Assembly (NCBI GenBank): GCA_023458055.1
Contig: JAEXAW010000002.1
Location: 62,001 to 126,000 of the forward strand
Length of the DNA: 64,000 bases
Direction: 5' to 3'
Source of the DNA: Pseudomonadota bacterium
GTDB taxonomy: Bacteria; Pseudomonadota; Alphaproteobacteria; Sphingomonadales; Sphingomonadaceae
Position numbers and translations under genes: made by a program. Below are positions 24,609-31,953 of this stretch, in pieces (positions within the stretch are counted from its first letter, which is position 1; each line of letters opens with the position of its first letter). The notes below the pieces were generated by a model. It was given only the letters and a program-made list of their open reading frames with translations, had not been told where the DNA came from and ran no database searches.

Positions 24609-24976
24609 CGCCGCTGCCGGGTCATGGTAATGCCAATCGATTCGCCCGCTTCGGCAATGGCGAGTTTGACAATTTTGACCTCGACCGCGCGCACCTTTTC
24701 ATCCTGCAACAAGATGGTTTCGATGATATGTTCGGCGACCGCTTCAATCAGCGTGAAATGCACATCCTTGGGAATCGCATCGGTCGCGGCATGTTTCAAA
24801 TGCATATAATTTTTTGAAGCGCTCAAGGGCGTATCCGGGTCATAGCGATCCGCCATCTGCATTTCCGCGCGCACCGAAATACGCAGCGGTTGCGGCAAAT
24901 GGGTTTCTTCCGAATAGATACCGGTCAGCACATCGACTTCGACGTCGCTGACCTCCAGAAACAGGCTGTCTTTCAT
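24605..24976 (-). CDS. folB: Dihydroneopterin aldolase
   Basis: 123-residue enzyme of folate synthesis, cleaving 7,8-dihydroneopterin to 6-hydroxymethyl-dihydropterin and glycolaldehyde. Features: VLTGIYSEETHLPQPLRISV near the N terminus, SASKNYMHLKHA, and TLIEAVAEHIIETILLQ with the Glu and Lys (VKIVKLAI) of the active site. The start ATG at 24976 gives the usual family length. The next gene overlaps its stop and encodes a pterin-type reductase. The upstream acetyltransferase gene is divergent. Confidence 0.9.
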   Translation of the reverse strand: MKDSLFLEVSDVEVDVLTGIYSEETHLPQPLRISVRAEMQMADRYDPDTPLSASKNYMHLKHAATDAIPKDVHFTLIEAVAEHIIETILLQDEKVRAVEVKIVKLAIAEAGESIGITMTRQRR

Positions 24977-25087
24977 TGAGGTCCCAAAATTCTCGACAAA
25001 AGGCGCGCGCGCCCATAATGCGCGGCCCTTAACCCAAGCAGGGGCGCAACGCCACTGGAAAGCCACAGGAAAGATGCGAAGCCGCCC

Positions 25088-25591
25088 GTGCAGATTGTCC
25101 CGCTCAACCAGATTACGCCCGGAGCCGTTGAAACGCTGCTCGACCAGGCGTTCTGCACCGATCGTCATGGCCGAACGGCCTATATGCTGCGCGAAGGGGT
25201 GACGGCGCTGGACGCGCTGAGCTTTGCCGCCGTTGAGCGCGATAAGCTCATTGGCACCATCCAATGCTGGCCCTGCGGGTTATTTGATACCAACCGCGCG
25301 CTCATCCAGCCGCTGATCCTCGTCGGCCCCGTCGCGGTGACGCCGGATGCGCAAGGCCAAGGCGTTGGCAAAGCGCTGATGGAGGCGAGCCTCGCCGCGG
25401 CCGCAAGTCACGCCGACGGCCCGCTCTGCATGATTGGCGACCCCGATTATTATGGCCGCTTCTTTGATTTTTCCGCCGAGGCAACCGGAGCCTGGCACCT
25501 TCCCGGCCCCGTAGAACGCCACCGCCTCCTCGCCCGCGCGATGCACGGCGAAGCAATTGCGCGCGAAGGAACGCTGGGGCCGCGCCGATAA
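25088..25591 (+). CDS. GNAT family N-acetyltransferase
   Basis: 167-residue acetyltransferase. The acetyl-CoA loop is visible in VTPDAQGQGVGKALMEASL (about residues 89-107), preceded by the beta-4 strand LILVGPVAV. The N-terminal half has AFCTDRHGRTAYMLREG, seen in a group of sphingomonad/rhizobial GNATs close to YhbS. The start is a GTG at 25088; no strong ribosome site is near and no ATG is available in frame. Substrate unknown. It is divergent from folB. Confidence 0.87.
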   Translation: MQIVPLNQITPGAVETLLDQAFCTDRHGRTAYMLREGVTALDALSFAAVERDKLIGTIQCWPCGLFDTNRALIQPLILVGPVAVTPDAQGQGVGKALMEASLAAAASHADGPLCMIGDPDYYGRFFDFSAEATGAWHLPGPVERHRLLARAMHGEAIAREGTLGPRR

Positions 25592-25696
25592 TGGCGACAA
25601 GTCGTGTGTGAAGCGCTGTCTCCCGAAGCTTTCTTGTCTTGAAATCGTCATGCGAGGTCGTGACTATGGGCGATTTTGAAGGGAAATGCTTGCAAA

Positions 25697-26356
25697 ATGC
25701 CCCAGCCCCGCCACAACGCTTTCACCCTTGGCGCAACTCTTGCCATAGCCCTCCTCCTCGCAGCCTGTTCGGGCGGGCCGGTGGAGCGGGATGATGGCAC
25801 CATTTCTCCCCCGTCCACAGGGCAGGTACAGCAGATGATGCAGGCTTATTTTGATGCCCATCCGCAATGTGCGCCCTTTTTCGATCTGCCCCATGATGTC
25901 CGGGTTGATTCTGATGCGGGGCGTACGCTGCCGCAAGCCTTTGTCGAAGCAGGGCTGCTTACCGCCGAAGAACCCACCGCGCCGGTCGATGATTTGCGCA
26001 CGCCCACACAGTCGGTTCGCTATGTCGCCACCCAAGAAGGCGCAAAGGCCATCCATGCAGGCACCGGCATTTATCAGCCTTACCCATCGGTTATCTGCTA
26101 TGGCACGCGCAAGGTCGACAGCGTGACCATCGGTGAACCGGACAATTTCGGCGTCGATGTCCAATATCGCTATCATTTCGCCGATGTGCCCGCCTGGGCC
26201 AATCATCGGTCTATCCAGCAAGCCTACCCGCTGCTCGCCCAATGGCTTTCAACGCCGCAGGAAAGCTCCGTGAAATTTGTCGTCAAGGATGGTAAGCTCG
26301 TCATGGACGAGCCCGAAGGCATTGAGATGTTCGACTTCGTCCAGCGCGGGTTATAA
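25697..26356 (+). CDS. Putative lipoprotein of unknown function
   Basis: 219 residues with a lipoprotein signal peptide (hydrophobic ATLAIALLLAACSGG, Cys after LLAA). The mature part begins with a Pro/Ser linker, then a helix MQAYFDAHPQCAPFF and a beta-rich segment. A second pair of Cys (HPQC and SVICYG) could form a disulfide. I do not recognise a family. A TTG at 25676 could add seven residues; the ATG at 25697 leaves a more normal signal peptide. It is monocistronic by spacing. Confidence 0.75.
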   Translation: MPQPRHNAFTLGATLAIALLLAACSGGPVERDDGTISPPSTGQVQQMMQAYFDAHPQCAPFFDLPHDVRVDSDAGRTLPQAFVEAGLLTAEEPTAPVDDLRTPTQSVRYVATQEGAKAIHAGTGIYQPYPSVICYGTRKVDSVTIGEPDNFGVDVQYRYHFADVPAWANHRSIQQAYPLLAQWLSTPQESSVKFVVKDGKLVMDEPEGIEMFDFVQRGL

Positions 26357-26513
26357 GCGGCCACGCTCACCCGCTCGGATTGTCATGCGTCAATTGTAAT
26401 GCGTCGATTCAGGACGTCGCGCGTTCCTTGAATCCGGCGCCGATCCTTTCGTCCGCGCCTTTGGGCAAAGGACGGTGAATGACGGCAAGGTTTCCCGGCA
26501 ATTGGCACCAGCC

Positions 26514-27569
26514 ATGAGCAAAACCAAACTTACCACCGCCGATGGCAGCCGGCTGGTCCATGTCGATGTGGGCGGACCCGGCATCACCCGCGAGCGCAAG
26601 GGCGACGCTTGGGTTTATCGCGACCCGGAAGGCCATATCATCCGCGCCGCCGACGAAATCGAGCGGCTCAACCGCATCGCGCTTCCGCCCGCTTATGGCG
26701 ATGCCTGGTTCTGCCCGGATCCCAATGGCCATGTGCAAGCGGTCGGCTATGATGCGCGGGGACGGCGGCAATATCGGTATCACACCTCGTTTCGCGCCCA
26801 TCAGGAGGCGGGGAAATTTGATCGTTGCGCCGATTTTGGCCGCAAGCTTCCCGCCATTCGCAAACGCGTCGAGAAAGATATTGCCCGTCGCAAGCTTGAT
26901 CGCGAGCGCGCCGTTGCCAGCGTCGTGCGTATCCTTGATGCCGGTATCTTGCGCGTCGGCAATCAGGCCTATGCCAAGGCCAATAAAAGTTTCGGCGCGA
27001 CCACCTTGCGGATGCGCCACGCGACATTGAAGGGCAGCAAACTCACGCTCAAATTTCGCGGCAAGTCGGGTCAGCAACAGGAGGTCGCCTTTAACGACCG
27101 CCAGCTTGCCCGTTTCGCGCGGCAAATGGCCGATCTTCCGGGGCAGGAGCTTTTCCAATATCTTGATGATGCGGGCGATCCCACGCCTGTCGGCTCGTCC
27201 GAGGTCAATGATTATATCCACGAAATGATGGGCGAGGAGTATAGCGCCAAACATTTCCGCACCTGGCACGCAAGCGTGATTGCGCTCGACATCATGCTGG
27301 AGGCGCTTGATGCCGGGGAGATGGACGCACTCACCATGAAAGCGGTCGCAACCGGCGTCTCCGACCGGCTCGGCAACACGCCCGCCATTGCGCGCAAATC
27401 CTATATCCACCCGCATTTGCTGCGGATTGCCGGCGACCGCGACAGCCGCGCGCTCAAACGACTGAAACGCCTTAAAGACACACGCTGGATGCGCGGCAGC
27501 GAACGCATGCTGATCGCGCTGCTCGACAAGTCACGCAGCGTGAAAGCGGAGGTGCGAAGGGCGGCATGA
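26514..27569 (+). CDS. DNA topoisomerase IB (poxvirus-type)
   Basis: 351-residue type IB topoisomerase that relaxes supercoils through a 3'-phosphotyrosine. The small N-terminal DNA-clamp domain has GPGITRERKGDAWVYRD and RIALPPAYGDAWFCPDPNG; the catalytic domain has RILDAGILRVGNQAYAKANK, FRGKSGQQ, FRTWHASVIAL and the nucleophile Tyr297 in IARKSYIHP. Family-typical RKxR-type residues are present. The ATG at 26514 (MSKTKL) is preferred; a GTG at 26475 would add 13 residues. No neighbours explain it; such enzymes are scattered among proteobacteria as an extra to gyrase and topoisomerase IV. Confidence 0.93.
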   Translation: MSKTKLTTADGSRLVHVDVGGPGITRERKGDAWVYRDPEGHIIRAADEIERLNRIALPPAYGDAWFCPDPNGHVQAVGYDARGRRQYRYHTSFRAHQEAGKFDRCADFGRKLPAIRKRVEKDIARRKLDRERAVASVVRILDAGILRVGNQAYAKANKSFGATTLRMRHATLKGSKLTLKFRGKSGQQQEVAFNDRQLARFARQMADLPGQELFQYLDDAGDPTPVGSSEVNDYIHEMMGEEYSAKHFRTWHASVIALDIMLEALDAGEMDALTMKAVATGVSDRLGNTPAIARKSYIHPHLLRIAGDRDSRALKRLKRLKDTRWMRGSERMLIALLDKSRSVKAEVRRAA

Positions 27570-27639
27570 GCGAAACTTTGTGAACTTTACCCCTGCCCCC
27601 CTGTTAAATCCGCCCGGCCCCAGCTAGGCTTCCAATATT

Positions 27640-28239
27640 ATGGCTGAACCCATCCAACCCCCGCCGCCTGATTTGGCTACCGCCTCCCTTGCCGAAATTG
27701 CAAAAGCGGTAGCGGACAAGCGCCTGCCGCCCGTCGAACAATGGAATCCCGAACGCTGCGGCGACAGCGATATGCGGATCGCGCGTGACGGGACGTGGTT
27801 CTATCAGGGTTCGCCTATCGGCCGCGCTGCGATGGTGCGGCTGTTTTCAACCGTGCTGCGGCGCGAGGCGGACGGCAGCTATGTGTTGGTAACGCCCGTC
27901 GAAAAGCTTGATATAGCGGTCGAAGATGCGCCATTTCAGGCAGTCGAGATGAAAAGCGAGGGCGAGGGGAAAAACCGCAAACTGGCATTCCGCCTCAACA
28001 CTGATGAGATCATCGTTGCGGGGCCGGACCATCCGCTGCGTTTCATTGAGGCCGAGGACGGGCCGCGACCCTACCTCCAGGTTCGCGGCGTGATCGGCAA
28101 CGGGCTGGAGGCATTGCTCGCACGTCCGCTTTATTATGAACTGGCCGAAATGGCGCTGGCGGACGATGAAACGCCGCCCGCTGTCTGGAGCGATGGCGCG
28201 CGCTTCCCGCTTGAACCGGCACCGGACGGCAATGGCTGA
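27640..28239 (+). CDS. DUF1285 domain-containing protein
   Basis: 199-residue protein with the DUF1285 pattern: PVEQWNPERCGDSDMRIARD, TWFYQGSPIGRAAMVRLF and TPVEKLDIAVEDAPF. Members fold into two beta-rich halves and have no proven function. It overlaps the following Nudix gene by 8 bases, which in turn overlaps cca, so the three are one operon; this order is common in alphaproteobacteria. Probably cytosolic. Confidence 0.92.
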   Translation: MAEPIQPPPPDLATASLAEIAKAVADKRLPPVEQWNPERCGDSDMRIARDGTWFYQGSPIGRAAMVRLFSTVLRREADGSYVLVTPVEKLDIAVEDAPFQAVEMKSEGEGKNRKLAFRLNTDEIIVAGPDHPLRFIEAEDGPRPYLQVRGVIGNGLEALLARPLYYELAEMALADDETPPAVWSDGARFPLEPAPDGNG

Positions 28240-28915
28240 ACGACCGGCGATGACCAGCCCCGACCCTGCGCCGCAGGTGGCGCCGGATGCGAGCCTCACC
28301 GAACGGCTGGCCGCGCTGATGGGACCGCCGCGCACCGACGATTACCGCTGCAGCGACGATGGTTTGGTTGCGGGCAATTTCCCGAACGGTCTCAAGGCGG
28401 CAGCAGTGCTCGCCGCCTTTGTTGACCATCCGCGTCCCACTTTGCTGCTCACGCGGCGTACCGAGCATCTTTCCAACCATGCGGGACAAGTGGCTTTCCC
28501 GGGCGGGAGAGCCGATCCGGAAGACGCGGATAGTATCGCTACCGCGCTGCGCGAGGCACAGGAGGAAATCGGCCTTACACCAACTGTTCCCTCTGTTGTC
28601 GGCACCGCCATCCCTTATCTTACCGGCACCGGTTTCGAGGTCACGCCGGTGGTTGCGGTCATTCCGCCCGGTCTCACGTTGGTCCCGCATGAAGCAGAGG
28701 TTGCCACCATCTTCGAAGTGCCAGTCGATATTGTGTTCAACCCCGCCTATCATCAACGCAAGACTATCGAATGGCAGGGGCGGATGCGCAGTTTCTATGA
28801 GATTTCAGGCAGTGCCGAATATATCTGGGGCGCGACCGCCGGGATGATCGTGGCGCTCGGTGAACGGCTGGGCCTTGCGCAAAATCCGCAACTGCTCAAC
28901 AGGCCGACCGGATGA
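28232..28915 (+). CDS. CoA pyrophosphatase-type Nudix hydrolase
   Basis: 227-residue Nudix hydrolase predicted to cut CoA or its derivatives to phosphopantetheine and 3',5'-ADP. The CoA-family signature is seen in LLTRRTEHLSNHAGQVAFPG directly before the Nudix box (GGRADPEDADSIATALREAQ, then EEIGL), which keeps the REAQEE metal-binding residues. ATG 28232 lies inside the end of the upstream gene; MTSPDP (28250) is an alternative start. Its stop overlaps the cca start as ATGA, so translational coupling is likely. Confidence 0.92.
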   Translation: MAERPAMTSPDPAPQVAPDASLTERLAALMGPPRTDDYRCSDDGLVAGNFPNGLKAAAVLAAFVDHPRPTLLLTRRTEHLSNHAGQVAFPGGRADPEDADSIATALREAQEEIGLTPTVPSVVGTAIPYLTGTGFEVTPVVAVIPPGLTLVPHEAEVATIFEVPVDIVFNPAYHQRKTIEWQGRMRSFYEISGSAEYIWGATAGMIVALGERLGLAQNPQLLNRPTG

Positions 28916-30135
28916 AGCTGCCCCTTACCGATTTTGCCGACACCGCCCATTTCCACAAGCTGGTCCGTGCGCTGGGCGCTGACGATGGCTTGGTGCGGGT
29001 CGTCGGCGGCGCGGTGCGCGACACAATGCTCGGCGCGGCGGTCGAGGATGTCGATCTTGCAACGCCGCTGCTGCCTGACGAGGTGACACGCCGCGCCGAG
29101 GCTATCGGGGCGAAGGTCGTCCCGACCGGCATCGCGCATGGCACCGTGACCATCGTCTATCGCGACCATGTTTATGAGGTCACAACGCTGCGCCGTGATG
29201 TTTCGACCGATGGGCGCCGCGCGACGGTTGCCTTTTCGGATGACTGGCAAGAGGATGCGGGCCGCCGCGATTTCACCATCAACGCGCTTTATGCCGATCC
29301 GCTGACCGGCGAAATCTTTGATTATTTCGGCGGGCTTGACGATCTTCAGACGCGAACCGTGCGGTTCATCGGTGATGCGGATCAGCGCATTGCCGAGGAC
29401 TATCTGCGCATCCTGCGTTATTTCCGCTTCCACGCCCGTTTCGGGTCTGGCGCCCCCAATACCGAAGCCTTTGCGGCGGTAGCCAAGGACGCGGATCGCA
29501 TGATGGGCTTGTCGCGCGAACGGATCGCGGATGAACTGCTGAAGCTGCTCGGTTTGCCTGATCCGGTGCCGACGCTTGCGCTGATGGACGAAGGCAGGAT
29601 TTGGCGCGCGGTATTGCCCGAAGCCGATGGCACGGCGGTTGCGCGGGTCGCGCATCTGGTCGCCAACGAGCGCGCCGGGACAATCGCCGCCGATCCCGTC
29701 CGCCGCCTGATCGCCTTCCTCCCGGACGACGCCGAGATAGCGGCCCAGATTGCGGCAAAGCTGAAGCTCTCCAATGCCGTTCGCAAGCGGATCGCCAAGG
29801 TGCGTGGAGAGGGTCGGGCAGCACTGGCGCTACCACCGCGCACATTGGCCCATAAGATCGGCCTTGAAGCCGCCATGGACGTGTGGCTCATCCTCGGCGA
29901 CAGCGTGGCGCTCAAGGACGCCTTATCGGTACTGAAGGATTGGGAGGTGCCCCGCCTCCCCATTGGCGGCGGCGCCATCGTTGCGCGGGGGATCGCCAAG
30001 GGGCCTGAGGTTGCCCGGCTATTACAGGCAGTCGAGCAACAATGGGTCGATGAAGGCTTCCCCGACTTGGCCCGGGTCGAGGCGATCACCGATCAGATGG
30101 TCGCAGGGATAAGCGAGGCTTCGAGAAAGACATAG
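28912..30135 (+). CDS. cca: CCA tRNA nucleotidyltransferase
   Basis: 407-residue class II nucleotidyltransferase that adds or repairs the CCA end of tRNAs. The head domain shows VVGGAVRDTML, EDVDLATPL (metal-binding DxD), and RRDFTINALYADP, followed by the RNA-binding helix region with GDADQRIAEDYLRILRYFRF. It is the third gene of the DUF1285-Nudix-cca operon (ATGA overlap with the Nudix gene). Its last 43 bases overlap the 3' end of the convergent EAL-domain gene. Confidence 0.95.
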   Translation: MKLPLTDFADTAHFHKLVRALGADDGLVRVVGGAVRDTMLGAAVEDVDLATPLLPDEVTRRAEAIGAKVVPTGIAHGTVTIVYRDHVYEVTTLRRDVSTDGRRATVAFSDDWQEDAGRRDFTINALYADPLTGEIFDYFGGLDDLQTRTVRFIGDADQRIAEDYLRILRYFRFHARFGSGAPNTEAFAAVAKDADRMMGLSRERIADELLKLLGLPDPVPTLALMDEGRIWRAVLPEADGTAVARVAHLVANERAGTIAADPVRRLIAFLPDDAEIAAQIAAKLKLSNAVRKRIAKVRGEGRAALALPPRTLAHKIGLEAAMDVWLILGDSVALKDALSVLKDWEVPRLPIGGGAIVARGIAKGPEVARLLQAVEQQWVDEGFPDLARVEAITDQMVAGISEASRKT

Positions 30136-31892
30136 GCGTCGGCGGCGTTTAACGGCGCGGCATAATGATAACCTTGTCCGTAATCGCATCCGAGGATCGC
30201 GAGCATTCGGGCGAGTTCAATGTCTTCCACGCCTTCCGCCGCGGTCTTGAGGTCAAGTGTTTCGGCCAATGACTGGATCGCCCGGACAATCGAGATTTTG
30301 CCATGGTCATCGAGCATGTCGGTGACCAGGCTGCGGTCGATCTTGAGAACATCAATCGGCAATTTCTGGAGATAGGCAAGGTTCGAATACCCGGTCCCGA
30401 AATCGTCCATCGCAATGCGCGCCTTAAGCCGCTTGAGCTCATGCAGCACCGCCGAGGCATGGTCCGGATCGCCGAGAATAGCGCTTTCGGTGAGTTCAAG
30501 CATCAAGCGATCACCGGAAATCTTCGCCTCGGCGAGCGCCTCCCTCACGATCCCCGGAATGTCCGAGCGCATCAATTGGATCGCCGAAATATTGACGCTG
30601 ATATAAGGGGCACCCGCACTCTCCGGCAGGCGTGCATCCCAGTCAGCCAGCACCCGCGCGGCCTCGCCAATCGCCCATTGACCGAGCGGCACGATCAGGC
30701 CGCTATCTTCGGCAATCGGGATGAAATCGGCCGGCGATATGACCCCGCGATCAGGATCACGCCAGCGCGCCAATGCTTCGAAACCCGCAACCCGTCCGCT
30801 CTTCAATTCGATCAGCGGCTGGAACGCGAGCGTCAGCCGCTCGGTCTCGATGGCGCGCCGCAGTTCGGTTTCCAGGCTGAACCGGTCACGCGCCAACGCG
30901 AGGGTAGTCGGCTCATAGATTTCCAGCCGGTCGGTCTGCTTGGCCCGCTTCATCGCGATCTGCGCGTGGCGGACGACATCATCGACATCCACATCGCGGT
31001 TGCTTTCTATCGCGCAACCAATGGCGCAATCGACGCTGATCTGCAGTTCGGAAATGCGGCAGGGATGGTCGAAACAGGTGCGGATGCGACGGACGATTTC
31101 GCGCGCGTCCGCCCGCCCGTCGCGCAGCCGTGCGAAGATCGCGAATTCATTGCCGCCGATCCGGCCAATAAAATCGCCGCTTCTCAGCGACGAGCGCAGG
31201 CGGCGCGCAATGGTGATGATGAGTTCATCCCCGGCGAGCGGTCCGACCGCTTGGTTGATCCGGCTGAAGCGCGCCAGGTCGACCACAATGATCGCATAAT
31301 CCTGGCCCGCAAATTCGGGCTGGGCGAGCACCGCTTCGACCGCATCTTCAAATCCGCTGCGGTTGGGAAGGCCGGTCAGGCTGTCCGAGACCATTTCCCG
31401 CCGCAGGCTGTTTTCGGTTTGAATTTCGTGTGTCCGGTCGATCAGCGTGAACAGCGCATGGTCGGCCAAGCCGTGATAGTCAGCCAGCGTGTGCACGGTG
31501 ACGCGATATTCGCGGCCCGCAACCTCGTTGCCGACGCGCCAGTCGAGCTGGGCGCTGCCCTCGCGTCCGGCCGCAATCTCGCCGATTGCAAATTCCAGAG
31601 CTTCCGCTTCCTCCGGCCTCGCATCAACGAAGCGGATCGCGGCGAACTTCCCGTTGGCTGCAATCGTGCGAAAGCTGCCATTCTGACGCGGCACGATAAT
31701 CGCGGCGGCAATGGGCAGGGCTTCGAGCCACAATGGGTCGAATGCAGGCGCGCCAGGCTGAAAAAACGCCTTCCCGACGTCGTCAAGCAGCGCGCCCATA
31801 TAAGCCGCGGCGCCGCGGACAGGCGTTTCCCTGCGCCGCTGCGGAGCCGGTACGACCGCTTCTCCAAAGCGCTCTGGCTGACTGCTTCCCAT
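30093..31892 (-). CDS. EAL/GGDEF protein, probable c-di-GMP phosphodiesterase
   Basis: 599 residues in three parts: a PAS-like N-terminal sensor (about 20-150), a GGDEF domain (about 160-320) and an EAL domain (about 345-590). The GGDEF signature is altered to RIGGNEFAIFA (Asn248 replaces the Asp), so cyclase activity is likely lost. The EAL domain looks active, with Glu372 in GFEALARW, MLELTESAIL, MDDFGTGYSN and KIDRSLV. No transmembrane segment is seen. The start ATG at 31892 has a weak ribosome site. Expected to lower c-di-GMP in response to a PAS signal. The 3' end overlaps cca on the other strand. Confidence 0.9.
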   Translation of the reverse strand: MGSSQPERFGEAVVPAPQRRRETPVRGAAAYMGALLDDVGKAFFQPGAPAFDPLWLEALPIAAAIIVPRQNGSFRTIAANGKFAAIRFVDARPEEAEALEFAIGEIAAGREGSAQLDWRVGNEVAGREYRVTVHTLADYHGLADHALFTLIDRTHEIQTENSLRREMVSDSLTGLPNRSGFEDAVEAVLAQPEFAGQDYAIIVVDLARFSRINQAVGPLAGDELIITIARRLRSSLRSGDFIGRIGGNEFAIFARLRDGRADAREIVRRIRTCFDHPCRISELQISVDCAIGCAIESNRDVDVDDVVRHAQIAMKRAKQTDRLEIYEPTTLALARDRFSLETELRRAIETERLTLAFQPLIELKSGRVAGFEALARWRDPDRGVISPADFIPIAEDSGLIVPLGQWAIGEAARVLADWDARLPESAGAPYISVNISAIQLMRSDIPGIVREALAEAKISGDRLMLELTESAILGDPDHASAVLHELKRLKARIAMDDFGTGYSNLAYLQKLPIDVLKIDRSLVTDMLDDHGKISIVRAIQSLAETLDLKTAAEGVEDIELARMLAILGCDYGQGYHYAAPLNAADAYVFLEASLIPATI

Positions 31893-31953
31893 AGGCTTTT
31901 TGTAAACGGGTTTCCGTAAAGCGAGAGTTAACGCCGGGTACGATTCGATAGTT

